A stretch of DNA of 64,000 nt from a bacterium (lineage in GTDB: Bacteria > Elusimicrobiota > Elusimicrobia > UBA1565 > UBA9628), in the NCBI GenBank assembly GCA_021822495.1, contig JAKAQO010000001.1, positions 124,001-188,000 of the forward strand, written 5' to 3'. Shown in pieces: positions 52,918 to 61,811 of the stretch. The position numbers and the translations under genes are program-made. Numbering within the stretch: the first letter of the stretch is position 1; each line of letters opens with the position of its first letter. Under the pieces are notes generated by a model. That model did no database searches, was not told the DNA's origin, and was given only the letters and a program-made list of their open reading frames with translations.

Positions 52918-53982
52918 TTAAAATTTAAACTGAGGCGTAGTCAGAATGAGACCGATCGGTTGCGAGTATTTCCCCAATTCGGAGATGGTATTGTTTCGAA
53001 CATCAAAGTGATGACCAGAACTAATAGGCAAGAAAATGGGGCCTGATAATCGAGGGCAAAGCAATATCTCATAGGTAATGGTATTGAAAAGCGAGACTCT
53101 TACAAGAATTTGCGTCCATCCTGTAATAGCATCAAGAGTTATCAAGTGGCCATCCGTCCGCCGCCATCTCTCTGAATCCGAAGCGAGAATTGGACGCCTC
53201 GATGGTCTAAAAATTCGATAGCCGGGTTCGGTTCCATTTCGGATAAATTCGCGCGCGGCGTCAAAATCCGGATGGAGACAGCGCTCCGCGCCCAAGACAT
53301 AGGCCATATAGTTGAAAGCGATCTTAGCAATGGTCCTCGCGGATATTCTATCGACGGTTCCCCGTATTTCCAGGGTTGTTTCCACGCCCATGGACTCAGG
53401 CGCCACAGCTTTTAATCCATTCTTGTATTTAATCCCAAGACGGCTAAATTCAGCAAGAATTTCATCTCTCTCATCTTGCGAATTGTCAATTAGAAGGATC
53501 GCCCGCGCCTCATTTTTAACGAAGCTATTGTTATCAAAAGAACTCATTCCTTGCAGTTCTCGAAGCAAAAAGAACTGCCGCCCAGCGCCCAATGCTCGTT
53601 TAAAACCCGCTTGGGGATGCCAGCGCATACAAGGCCGATCATCAGAACTCGCATCGAAATGCAGGCGCGCGCCTTTAAATTCCCCTTCCGGGATTACAAA
53701 TTCAACACGATCCCATCTTATTTCATCGCCTTTCGAATACTCCTTCAGTCCATGGTTAAACCTCTGTACGGCTTCATAACTGCCGCGACTGAAAGGATAC
53801 TCAAGCTCACGGCTGAAAAACGTGTTACAGTCTTGACAGACAGTGTCGTGAAGGACCAAGTTATTGCTGTCAAAGCGCCCAAACGCCTCGGGAATCACGT
53901 GTTCGCGGTTAAACGAGACTCCGCTTTTTTTACAATAAATACAAATTAGATTGGAAACACCATCGCGATTGGGGTTCATCAT
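52918..53982 (-). CDS. HNH endonuclease-like protein
   Basis: The N terminus has a zinc-binding HNH pattern: C14 and C17 in ICIYCKKSG, REHVIPEAFG (H28), and C49 and C52 with N53 in VCQDCNTFF. The remaining 300 residues are of unknown fold. Such proteins (HNH_5-like) cut DNA. Its ATG overlaps the stop of the hsdS 3' remnant (ATGA at 53979-53982), so it was once coupled to hsdS directly. Confidence 0.8.
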   Translation of the reverse strand: MMNPNRDGVSNLICIYCKKSGVSFNREHVIPEAFGRFDSNNLVLHDTVCQDCNTFFSRELEYPFSRGSYEAVQRFNHGLKEYSKGDEIRWDRVEFVIPEGEFKGARLHFDASSDDRPCMRWHPQAGFKRALGAGRQFFLLRELQGMSSFDNNSFVKNEARAILLIDNSQDERDEILAEFSRLGIKYKNGLKAVAPESMGVETTLEIRGTVDRISARTIAKIAFNYMAYVLGAERCLHPDFDAAREFIRNGTEPGYRIFRPSRRPILASDSERWRRTDGHLITLDAITGWTQILVRVSLFNTITYEILLCPRLSGPIFLPISSGHHFDVRNNTISELGKYSQPIGLILTTPQFKF

Positions 53983-54081
53983 TCATTTCCCTCGACGCGA
54001 ATTTTCCCAGTCATAAGCAGATTCAACATGGAAGAAAAACCAGCTTGAAGAATCTCGGCGGTTTTGCGGTAGGTTTCGATG
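53979..54081 (-). pseudogene. hsdS 3'-end remnant
   Basis: About 85 nt closely match the 3' end of hsdS (55486-55569). The readable peptide YRKTAEILQAGFSSMLNLLM followed by TGKIRVEGNE and stop aligns with HRKTAEILQAGFSSMLDMLM of the live gene. It proves a former hsdS end next to the HNH gene. The interval 54082-54170 between the remnant and the next gene shows nothing else. Confidence 0.88.
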
Positions 54082-54170
54082 TCATCTTTAATATTAGAGA
54101 TAACCACTACGACACAAACTTAAAGCCTTTTCCTGAGCGAGACGGAAGCAGTCGCCTATAGAAATATGAC

Positions 54171-55424
54171 TCATTTTACTTTTGTCAGGTTTTTGAGTAC
54201 GGATGACATAAGTTCGAATAGAGCATGTTTGGAAACCGCCTCTTCCTTTTCTCTCGGCTCCTCTCTCCCAAAGAATTTTTCCGTCAACTTCGCCTTAATC
54301 TCGTTTCGTTGAGTTTCAGGCAGCAGAACGAGGTAAGAGTCAATGGATGCAAGTTCGAGCTGAACCTTCCTTAGTAAATTCTCGCGGTCTCGATGTTTCG
54401 AGGATTCTTGTGCAGCGTAAACCGCTGGAATAGCAATTACAATCATCGTTCCAAATCTAAAAATAAAGGTATGCAAATTGACTTCATATTTCACACTCAA
54501 ATAAAATGAAAATCCAGCAACTCCAACCATGATTACCATTAAAAAGAATGCGCCCCGCCTAAGCCAATTGGCCGCTAGACGCTCATCATCAGCGGTTTTT
54601 TTGAAATGGCCAGCAAAGGCAGATGAACCAATGGCGCCGAATATGCGATCAATCTCTTCTTCTCGATGCTTCAAGCGTTGAAGATGTTGCTCTCCCTCCA
54701 CATTAATACTTTTATAAAATTCCTCAAACTGCTTTTTATTCCCCTCTTGCAATTTCTTTGCATCATCATCCGTTATTTTTAGAAACTGATTAAATTCATC
54801 TGCGCGCCTTTTAGAATCATTGATAAAAGCTGTTGCTCGGCCATTTTCTGTCGCCATGAATTGTTCCTGATACTTCGCGATAGAGTTATCAAGGCGACCT
54901 TTCTGTTGCTCAATCGAAGTTGTTAATTCTTTTAACCTTGCATTTTGATCTTCAATAGATTTATTAATAGCCTTAGCCGCTACTTTCTCATCGTCGAGGA
55001 TTTTTCGAGATTCTTCTAATTCTTCTGATATTTTTACCTGGTAAGACCGCACCGCTTCTACAATCGCTTTTACATCGTCTGCCATATTCCGCTCAATTGG
55101 GCGCAAGTTTCCCAATAATTGATCCGCCGTAGCATTCGCATTATTAAGAAAACCGGGCTGTGAATTTTGAGCAAATGTATTTATTTGGTTCTGGAGGGCA
55201 GTCATTTGTTGTCCTATGGATGCCCAAATATTTGACTGATAGAGTTCAGGATCCAAATGCTCCAATTGAGCCGCTATAACTTTGACGACTTTTAAAAGAC
55301 GAGCATAGTTAGCCAAATCGTTGGTATTTAATTTATCCGTCTTTGCGGAGTCCAAAAGTCTGGATGACTCTTTAATTTTTTGTATGAGTTGTTGCCCATC
55401 AAACCCACTACGCCATATAGACAT
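54171..55424 (-). CDS. Coiled-coil protein with two membrane segments, in the RM operon
   Basis: 417 residues. A helical front (1-115) is followed by a long coiled coil (about 120-265, with KISEELEESRKILDDEKVAA and DQNARLKELTTSIEQQKGRL), then TM1 (291-311, FFLMVIMVGVAGFSFYLS) and TM2 (319-338, TFIFRFGTMIVIAIPAVYAA), and a C-terminal soluble helix. No family recognised. The topology suggests a membrane sensor or effector in the cytoplasm. Base use is more AT-rich than its hsd neighbours. It is bounded by the hsdS 3' repeats and begins three bases after hsdS ends. Confidence 0.7.
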   Translation of the reverse strand: MSIWRSGFDGQQLIQKIKESSRLLDSAKTDKLNTNDLANYARLLKVVKVIAAQLEHLDPELYQSNIWASIGQQMTALQNQINTFAQNSQPGFLNNANATADQLLGNLRPIERNMADDVKAIVEAVRSYQVKISEELEESRKILDDEKVAAKAINKSIEDQNARLKELTTSIEQQKGRLDNSIAKYQEQFMATENGRATAFINDSKRRADEFNQFLKITDDDAKKLQEGNKKQFEEFYKSINVEGEQHLQRLKHREEEIDRIFGAIGSSAFAGHFKKTADDERLAANWLRRGAFFLMVIMVGVAGFSFYLSVKYEVNLHTFIFRFGTMIVIAIPAVYAAQESSKHRDRENLLRKVQLELASIDSYLVLLPETQRNEIKAKLTEKFFGREEPREKEEAVSKHALFELMSSVLKNLTKVK

Positions 55425-55427
55425 AAT

Positions 55428-56759
55428 TTATTCACGCTCCATTTTATTTTTCATTATATTAAGCTTCCCTAATTCCGAATCAACCCGAATTTTTCCAGTC
55501 ATGAGCATATCCAACATGGAAGAAAAACCAGCTTGAAGAATCTCGGCGGTTTTGCGATGGGTTTCGATGGAATGGTCAATTTTTGACAGCGTTGCCGCGA
55601 TAGCGCGTTGCTCAGCGAGCGGCGGCAGAGGACATTCAAACCGTTTTATGTCTTCCCAAGAAGTGCGCGGGTGATGCAATCCTTTTGTGGTTGTTACAGC
55701 GTGCTCGCGAAATCGGTTGGAATGGAGAAGAAAACTGATATAGCCCGCATCTATTTTATCTGTCATCGGTTGCAAAACAAGAATATCTGTTGAACATACG
55801 CCATCCGTTTGAATGAGTACAGATTTATCAAGATAAGGGCGAAGTTTCCCATACAGGATATCTCCAGGATAAAATCGCGCCTTTGTGCTCAAGAGTTCTC
55901 TTTCGCTTCCCCAACGGCGCAATTCGGAAATTCCAGAATCAATATGTTCCAAACCAACATAACATCGATTCCCATTAGGAGATGGTTGAGTAAGCTCGCG
56001 GCGAAGTTCGCAAAGTTTGCTTAATTGCGTTGTATCCCACCCCTCCGGCAAGGGGCCGATCTCGGTTTCCTTGAGCTTCTGACCCCGCAGTCCCTCGCGA
56101 AAAATCTTCTCCATCGTCGCGGATTTAAGTTCCTTGAGCGTAGAAACTATTTTACCCTGCGTTTCGGACGCGGACTGGATTTTGGAGAGAACCGCCGCGA
56201 TGGCGCGCTGCTCGGGAAGAGGAGGTAGTGGAACCACGAATTCTTTCAAGCGTGCTGAAGAAAGATTCGGTATGGTCGTCTTATTGGCCGCACCCTCATA
56301 AATATTTCGATGAAGAATCGCTTCCTGAAGCCAATACATGAAAAATCTTGGCTCTATATCGTCTGTAGCGCGCCGTAGCCGGTGAATGTGATTCTGATAA
56401 AGACATCCGAGAAGATCATTATTCCAGATAGCGGCCCGCCCGACTTCACCGCCTTCACAGACTAATAGATCTTCTGCGCGCAAAGCGTACTTCTTCGCTT
56501 CCTCTTCCGCAAAGTGCATGGTGTCAACCGTCAAAAGATCAATTTTCCCCCAGAGAACGTTCGATGTTCGCAGGAAAGGAATCTGAATGGGGCCCTTACG
56601 ACTTTCTTCCGACATCGCCTTGCCTTGTTGAATATCGAAAAGTTTCCCAAGAGAGGATACGCTCCACCCCTCAGGCAATGGGCCGATTTCGGTTTCCTTA
56701 AATCGCGTCTGATTAGAGACAGCCGGCATAGGAGCGTTCGACAGGGGTTTAACGGCCAT
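55428..56759 (-). CDS. hsdS: Type I restriction-modification specificity subunit
   Basis: 443 residues with two target-recognition domains. Each begins with the repeated motif ETEIGPLPEGW (near residues 24 and 233). Conserved helical spacers LPEQRAIAAVLSKIQSASET and LAEQRAIAATLSKIDHSIET follow. The C terminus extends by a lysine-rich tail (GKLNIMKNKMERE) compared with the remnant. It sets the DNA target of the HsdM/HsdR complex. The promoter and a leader RNA are upstream. Confidence 0.95.
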   Translation of the reverse strand: MAVKPLSNAPMPAVSNQTRFKETEIGPLPEGWSVSSLGKLFDIQQGKAMSEESRKGPIQIPFLRTSNVLWGKIDLLTVDTMHFAEEEAKKYALRAEDLLVCEGGEVGRAAIWNNDLLGCLYQNHIHRLRRATDDIEPRFFMYWLQEAILHRNIYEGAANKTTIPNLSSARLKEFVVPLPPLPEQRAIAAVLSKIQSASETQGKIVSTLKELKSATMEKIFREGLRGQKLKETEIGPLPEGWDTTQLSKLCELRRELTQPSPNGNRCYVGLEHIDSGISELRRWGSERELLSTKARFYPGDILYGKLRPYLDKSVLIQTDGVCSTDILVLQPMTDKIDAGYISFLLHSNRFREHAVTTTKGLHHPRTSWEDIKRFECPLPPLAEQRAIAATLSKIDHSIETHRKTAEILQAGFSSMLDMLMTGKIRVDSELGKLNIMKNKMERE

Positions 56760-56807
56760 GGATTCTTCCCCCAGGTTTTGCCGGCGAAGAATTTAGATTT
56801 GAGCGTT

Positions 56808-56871
56808 CTAAAAAAGATACCCGCCCAAAATGCGCATAAGCCCGAAGGCTTAGAGGCGTGGCGGGTGTGTT
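56808..56871 (-). ncRNA. hsdS leader RNA or attenuator
   Basis: Transcript start about 56871 on the minus strand. The outer 7-bp helix ACCCGCC (56860-56866) with GGCGGGT (56819-56825) encloses AAGCC-TTCG-GGCTT (56838-56851), a UUCG-type tetraloop. TTTTTT (56810-56815) follows after three bases. Its build resembles the RNA at 51637. Transcription could end here or continue to hsdS at 56759, so it may be an attenuator or a separate small RNA. Confidence 0.62.
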
Positions 56872-56877
56872 AAGATT

Positions 56878-56906
56878 AGAGTAGCAGTTAGGCTGATGTT
56901 TGTCAA
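56878..56906 (-). promoter_or_regulatory. Promoter upstream of hsdS
   Basis: On the minus strand TTGACA (56901-56906), 17 nt, then TACTCT (56878-56883) preceded by TGC (extended -10). This gives hsdS and the genes after it a start independent of hsdM. Confidence 0.65.
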
Positions 56907-56952
56907 CACCTTGATCTGAAAAAATTTTTTTCAATTCTTTTGTTTTACCTGG

Positions 56953-57034
56953 TATAATAAAGTTAATCCGGTTATCCGGAGGTGGATGGCCCGCATGGGC
57001 CAGCGTGACAAGCCCGCGAAAGCGGGCTTCGTCA
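56953..57034 (+). other. Hairpin array on the hsdM-hsdS gap, possible small RNA
   Basis: On the plus strand TATAAT (56953-56958) with TGG before it, then TCCGG-TTAT-CCGGA (56967-56980), TGGCCC-GCAT-GGGCCA (56987-57002), and AAGCCCGC-GAAA-GCGGGCTT (57010-57029), flanked by TGAC/GTCA. A weak T-rich stretch follows. The -35 is poor. It may be a small antisense RNA, or a palindromic repeat that ends hsdM transcription. Confidence 0.45.
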
Positions 57035-57074
57035 TTTGTATAGTAGTTTTCTGCCATAAGTATTTTGCTTCGCT

Positions 57075-58922
57075 TCACGAGTTGACCCAATGGTAGCCAA
57101 GCCCGGAAAATATTTTTTTAAGCTCCGCGTCCTGAGTCACGGTTTCCTTCTTTAGCCTGGACAAATCCTTTAAAATGTCTTGAACGTCCCGGCGCTCCGC
57201 CGCCGCGGCGGTTTCAATGTAACGGGACGGAGAAAGATTGAAATCATTTTTACCCGCGATGTCCTTAACCGAGACGAGTTTGGACAAACGCTCCACGTCT
57301 TTTCCGGCGCGAAACGCCGCCCCGACCTTTTCGATAGCCGTCTCGGGCAAGAAATTCTTGGGCCGGCTTTTCTCGAACTCGCCAGAAGCGTTAATCATCA
57401 AGACCTTGCCTTGACGCTCCTTGACCTTGGCGTTATTGAGAACCAGAATGAGGCCGGCGGCCGTCGTGTTATAAAACAAATTGTCGGGCAAAAGAATAAC
57501 GGCCTCAATCAAATCCCTCTCGACAAACCACTTTCGGATGGATTTTTCGCGATTATCCCCCTGGCTGCCGCTGCCGCGGCTGGCGGCTCCGGTGTCTAAA
57601 ACCACGGCGGCCCGGCCATCTTCCTTTAAAGACGCATGAATATGCTGGAGCCAGGCCCAGTCCGCGCTTTGTTGCGGAGCGTAGCCCCCGCGCCCCGAAA
57701 ATCGGTCCAAAGGATCTTTTTCGTAAGTTTCCGCCGGATCAAAATTCTTTTGGTTCCACATTGGATTAGTGACAATCAGATCAAAACGCTTAAGCCGCCC
57801 GCCCTCGCGGAATTTGGGGTTGGACATGGAATTGCCGCGCACGACTTCCCCTTCCATATCGTGAATCACCATGTTCATACGCGCGATGGCGAAACTTGAG
57901 CCCATCAATTCCTGGCCGTAGAGTTTCAAGGGCTTCGCCACGCGGCCCTCGCGCTCATTTAAGTCCAACTCGCATTTAATGAGGAGGCCTCCCGAACCAC
58001 AGCAGGGGTCATGGGCTTCTTCTCCCTGTTTGGGACGAAGAATTTTCGCCATCAACCGCCCAACTTCGCGAGGAGTAAAAAACTCCCCCGCGCTTTGGCC
58101 TTGCCCTTCCGCGAATTTGCGGAGTAAATACTCGTAAGCCCGGCCCAAAAAGTCCGGCTCGACGTCGTTTAAACCCAGTCGGTGGCGGCTCAAGGTCTCG
58201 ATAAGACGTGAAAGCGCGTTGTCGCTAATCTCGCGCTCGCCGTTTCGCGCTTCATTGTAATCGACAATGTCGATCACGCCTTGCAGGGATTCGTTGGCCT
58301 TGGCCACGGAGCGCATGGCGCTGGTGACGCGCTCGCCTATGGTTTTGGGCGCGCGGCCCGAAGGCCAGGAATAAGTTTTCCGGCCGCTTAAAACTGGCCA
58401 GCGGGCTTCGGCTGGAATATAAAAGCGCACCAGAGAATGATCAGCCTCCACATTTTCCAAGGCAGTCACCTCGTTGCTGAAGGTTTTAATCAGCCGGGAA
58501 ATTTCATCATCAAAAACATCCGAAAGGCGTTTTATAAAAATTAGAGGAAGAATATAATCCTTGAATTTCGGCGCGTCTTTCTCGCCGCGAATAGAGCAGG
58601 CGGCCCGCCAGAGCATTCCCTCCATCGTTTTTAAATCGAACGCGGCGGGAGCGATCGAATTTTCATCTCCCTCGGGCTCTTGGACTGAAACAGACGCGGT
58701 TTCTGGAAAAAAATCCGCCAGAATATCGGCGCAATCATGCCCTTTTCCGGCGATGAATTGGCGAATCAGATTGAGAATGGCCAAAGTGGGAACGGTTTTT
58801 TCGTTTTCCCAGCGGTTAATCGTTGGATAGGAAACGTGAAGAGCCTTGGCCAAATCCGTTTGCGTCATCTCCAGACGCTTGCGGAGAGTTTTTAATAATT
58901 GGGCGGTTTCAGACTTTTTCAT
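57075..58922 (-). CDS. hsdM: Type I restriction-modification methyltransferase with N-terminal HTH
   Basis: 615 residues. Residues 5-60 form an XRE-type helix-turn-helix (LRKRLEMTQTDLAKALHVSY), then the HsdM N-terminal helical domain, and the N6-adenine MTase domain with motif I DPCCGSGGLLIK and motif IV VTNPMWNQ (the usual NPPF/Y is here NPMW). Methylates adenine at the HsdS target. The HTH fusion is unusual and is matched with an inverted repeat at its promoter. The leader is about six bases. Confidence 0.95.
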   Translation of the reverse strand: MKKSETAQLLKTLRKRLEMTQTDLAKALHVSYPTINRWENEKTVPTLAILNLIRQFIAGKGHDCADILADFFPETASVSVQEPEGDENSIAPAAFDLKTMEGMLWRAACSIRGEKDAPKFKDYILPLIFIKRLSDVFDDEISRLIKTFSNEVTALENVEADHSLVRFYIPAEARWPVLSGRKTYSWPSGRAPKTIGERVTSAMRSVAKANESLQGVIDIVDYNEARNGEREISDNALSRLIETLSRHRLGLNDVEPDFLGRAYEYLLRKFAEGQGQSAGEFFTPREVGRLMAKILRPKQGEEAHDPCCGSGGLLIKCELDLNEREGRVAKPLKLYGQELMGSSFAIARMNMVIHDMEGEVVRGNSMSNPKFREGGRLKRFDLIVTNPMWNQKNFDPAETYEKDPLDRFSGRGGYAPQQSADWAWLQHIHASLKEDGRAAVVLDTGAASRGSGSQGDNREKSIRKWFVERDLIEAVILLPDNLFYNTTAAGLILVLNNAKVKERQGKVLMINASGEFEKSRPKNFLPETAIEKVGAAFRAGKDVERLSKLVSVKDIAGKNDFNLSPSRYIETAAAAERRDVQDILKDLSRLKKETVTQDAELKKIFSGLGYHWVNS

Positions 58923-58963
58923 ATATCAGAATTTATAATAACTGATATATTTTAAAAAGTCAA
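58921..58963 (-). promoter_or_regulatory. hsdM promoter with operator
   Basis: On the minus strand TTGACT (58958-58963), 17 nt, TATTAT (58935-58940). A perfect inverted repeat ATATATCAG (58921-58929) and CTGATATAT (58942-58950) with a 12-base spacer covers the -10 and the start codon. The HsdM HTH domain is the obvious candidate ligand. The start codon at 58920-58922 overlaps the left arm. Confidence 0.72.
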
Positions 58964-61683
58964 GAGAAAATCGCCTTACGCCCCTGGGCGAGAATTTGAT
59001 CCAGAACATAAGGCAAAATGCCGCCGGAGTGGTAGTAACCCAGCTCAACGGCAGTGTCAATGCGGGCTAAAACCTTAAATTCAGTTGTCTTCCCATTCTC
59101 CGCTTTCGCAACCACGCGCAATTCTTTCTTGGGCTTAAGGTCTTGAAGGCCCTCAATCGTAAAGGTCTCAAAACCGGTCAGCCCCAACGACTGAACGCTT
59201 TGGCCTTGAGTAAATTCCAGCGGCAAGATGCCCATGCCAACTAAGTTCGAGCGGTGAATGCGCTCAAAACTTTGGGCGATGACGGCTTTGACCCCCAAAA
59301 GAGCCGGGCCTTTTCCCGCCCAGTCACGACTGGAACCCGATCCATATTCTTTTCCAGCCAAAATGATGAGCGGAGTTTTTCTTTTTCGGTATTCTTCTGC
59401 GGCCTCGAAAATCGTCGTCTGCTTTTTTTCGGGCAATAAATAAGTATACCCGCCGGAAATATCGAGCATCAGGTTTTTAATGCGGGTGTTGGCAAAGGTT
59501 CCCCGCACCATGAGCTCATGATTGCCTCTACGAGAACCGTAGGAGTTAAAATCTTTCGCGGCGACGCCCTTTTCCAACAAATATTGCCCGGCCGGCGAAT
59601 CTTTTGGAAAAGAGCCCGCGGGAGAAATGTGATCAGTCGTGATGGAATCTCCAAAAACCGCAAGAGCCCGCGCGCCCGCAAGATCATCTTTTTTCTTTTC
59701 TTGTGCGTCCTCAAAATAAGGGGCCTTCCTAATATAGGTCGAACCCAGTTGCCAGGCGTAAACGTCTCCTTCGGCGATTTGAATCGAACGCCAGTTTTTG
59801 CCGCCCGCGAAAACATCGGCATAGGTTTTGGTAAAAAGATCCCGGCGCACAAAATCCGCGATGATTTTGGAAACTTCCTCATGAGTCGGCCAAATATCTT
59901 TCAGATAAACGGGGTTTCCGCTTTTATCTTTTCCCAAGGGCTCGGATTTTAAATCAAGTTCCATCGTTCCAGCCAAAGCATAAGCCACGACCAGGGGCGG
60001 GGACGCGAGATAATTGGCTTTCACCAGGGCGTTGACGCGACCTTCAAAGTTGCGGTTGCCGGATAACACCGCCGCGACAATCAGATTTTTTTCTGAAACC
60101 GCCTGGGCCACCGGCTCCGGCAAGGGCCCTGAGTTTCCAATACAGGTCGTGCAACCGTATCCCACGAGTTGAAAACCCAGCTCATCCAAGGATTTTGACA
60201 GGCCCGAGGCTTTGAGATATTCCGCGACCGCCTTGGATCCCGGAGCGAGACTGGTCTTGACCCAGGGTTTCACCGACAAACCTTTTTCAACCGCTTTTTG
60301 GGCAAGGAGACCAGCGGCAATAAGGACGGCAGGGTTAGAAGTATTCGTGCAAGAGGTAATCGCGGCAATGGCGACTGTGCCGTGAGAAATTTCGGCTGAT
60401 TTTCCATTTAAGTTCACTGGCACGCGGGTCCCCACCGGCGCGGGCAAATTTCCCTTTTTATCTTTTTCTTTCACCAGCGTTTCCAAGGCCCCTTTCCAGG
60501 ATGTTTTGACCTCGGACAACACCACGCGGTCCTGCGGCCTTTTGGGCCCGGCCATGCAAGGTTCAACCGTTCCCAAATCCAAGGAAAGCGTGCTTGAAAA
60601 ATGCGGTTCCGGAGAAGAGTCGTCTCTAAAAAGGCCTTGCCCCCGGCAATAAGCCTCGACCAAGGCAATTTCTTTTTCCGCGCGGCCAGTCAGATGAAGA
60701 TATTTAAGCGTCTGATCATCGACCGGGAAAAAACCCGCGGTCGCGCCGTATTCTGGCGCCATGTTGGCTAAGGTCGCGCGGTCGGCTACCGGCAAGGAAG
60801 AAAGCCCCGGCCCGTAAAACTCGACAAATTTCCCCACCACGCCTTTTTTGCGCAGCATTTCAGTCGCGGTTAAAACCGCGTCGGTAGCGGTGGCCCCGGC
60901 AGGCAAGCGCCCGGTGAGTTTAAAGCCAATCACTTCGGGAATAAGCATGGACAAAGATTGTCCCAACATCGCCGCTTCCGCTTCAATTCCACCCACTCCC
61001 CAACCCAAGACGCCAAGTCCGTTAATCATCGTCGTGTGGGAATCGGTGCCGACCAGGGTGTCGGGATAAATCCAGGCGTCTCCCTTTATTTCTCTTGACC
61101 AAACCACTTTCGCCAAATATTCTAAATTGACCTGATGACAGATGCCGGTTTCCGGCGGCACCACGCGAAAATCGCGAAACGCCTTTTGCCCCCATTTAAG
61201 AAAAGCATAGCGTTCTTGATTGCGTTCAAATTCAATTTCCGCGTTTTTAGACAAGGCATCCGCCGCGCCGTAAAAATCAACCTGGACCGAATGATCAATG
61301 ACCAAATCCACCGGAATGAGTGGGTTAATCGCTTGCGGGTTTCCGCCCCGCTTTTTAACGGCGTCTCGCATGGCGGCCAAATCCACCACCGCCGGAACGC
61401 CGGTAAAATCTTGCATGAGAACGCGCGCGGGCATGAAAAAAGTTTCCCGCCCCACCGGAGATTTTTTCTCCCAGGCGGCCAAGGCCTCGATATCGGAAGT
61501 CTTGACGTTTTGGCCGTCTTCAAAGCGCAAAAGATTTTCCAAAAAAACCTTGATTGAAAACGGGAGTTTCGATAAATCAAAGCCCTTTTGCTCCAAAACT
61601 TTCAGCGCGTAATAATGATATTTTTTCCCCTCGACGGTCAAAACGGAAGCGGTTTTAAAGCTGTCTTTCGATAATAAATTCAT
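58960..61683 (-). CDS. acnA: Aconitate hydratase A
   Basis: Isomerises citrate and isocitrate in the TCA cycle. 907 residues. Fe-S cysteines are in AITSCTNTSNPAVLIAAG and YGCTTCIGNSGPLPEPV. DSHTTMINGLGVLGWGVGGI and the C-terminal EYGSGSSRDWAGKGP are further hallmarks. GAGGGGG precedes the ATG. The end sits beside the hsdM promoter, and the -35 lies just beyond the acnA stop. Single gene. Confidence 0.97.
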   Translation of the reverse strand: MNLLSKDSFKTASVLTVEGKKYHYYALKVLEQKGFDLSKLPFSIKVFLENLLRFEDGQNVKTSDIEALAAWEKKSPVGRETFFMPARVLMQDFTGVPAVVDLAAMRDAVKKRGGNPQAINPLIPVDLVIDHSVQVDFYGAADALSKNAEIEFERNQERYAFLKWGQKAFRDFRVVPPETGICHQVNLEYLAKVVWSREIKGDAWIYPDTLVGTDSHTTMINGLGVLGWGVGGIEAEAAMLGQSLSMLIPEVIGFKLTGRLPAGATATDAVLTATEMLRKKGVVGKFVEFYGPGLSSLPVADRATLANMAPEYGATAGFFPVDDQTLKYLHLTGRAEKEIALVEAYCRGQGLFRDDSSPEPHFSSTLSLDLGTVEPCMAGPKRPQDRVVLSEVKTSWKGALETLVKEKDKKGNLPAPVGTRVPVNLNGKSAEISHGTVAIAAITSCTNTSNPAVLIAAGLLAQKAVEKGLSVKPWVKTSLAPGSKAVAEYLKASGLSKSLDELGFQLVGYGCTTCIGNSGPLPEPVAQAVSEKNLIVAAVLSGNRNFEGRVNALVKANYLASPPLVVAYALAGTMELDLKSEPLGKDKSGNPVYLKDIWPTHEEVSKIIADFVRRDLFTKTYADVFAGGKNWRSIQIAEGDVYAWQLGSTYIRKAPYFEDAQEKKKDDLAGARALAVFGDSITTDHISPAGSFPKDSPAGQYLLEKGVAAKDFNSYGSRRGNHELMVRGTFANTRIKNLMLDISGGYTYLLPEKKQTTIFEAAEEYRKRKTPLIILAGKEYGSGSSRDWAGKGPALLGVKAVIAQSFERIHRSNLVGMGILPLEFTQGQSVQSLGLTGFETFTIEGLQDLKPKKELRVVAKAENGKTTEFKVLARIDTAVELGYYHSGGILPYVLDQILAQGRKAIFS

Positions 61684-61750
61684 AATTCCCCCTCTCTGCC
61701 GATATTATCATTTTTCCAGCAGGGATACCGGCCTAGGCCCTTTTTGGGTC

Positions 61751-61779
61751 TTGCGCAAAATGAGTTCGTGCATTATATT
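61751..61779 (+). promoter_or_regulatory. Promoter for the CPXCG gene
   Basis: TTGCGC (61751-61756), 17 nt, TATATT (61774-61779), giving a start about 61786; a GAGGTG ribosome-binding site precedes the ATG at 61812. Confidence 0.5.
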
Positions 61780-61811
61780 TTGAAAAAGAAGCGACACAAA
61801 GAGGTGAAGCG

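Noticed and set aside
56749..57090. 113-residue minus-strand frame in the hsdM-hsdS gap
   Set aside because: It runs through the three hairpins, the hsdS promoter and the leader RNA; the peptide has no domain pattern.
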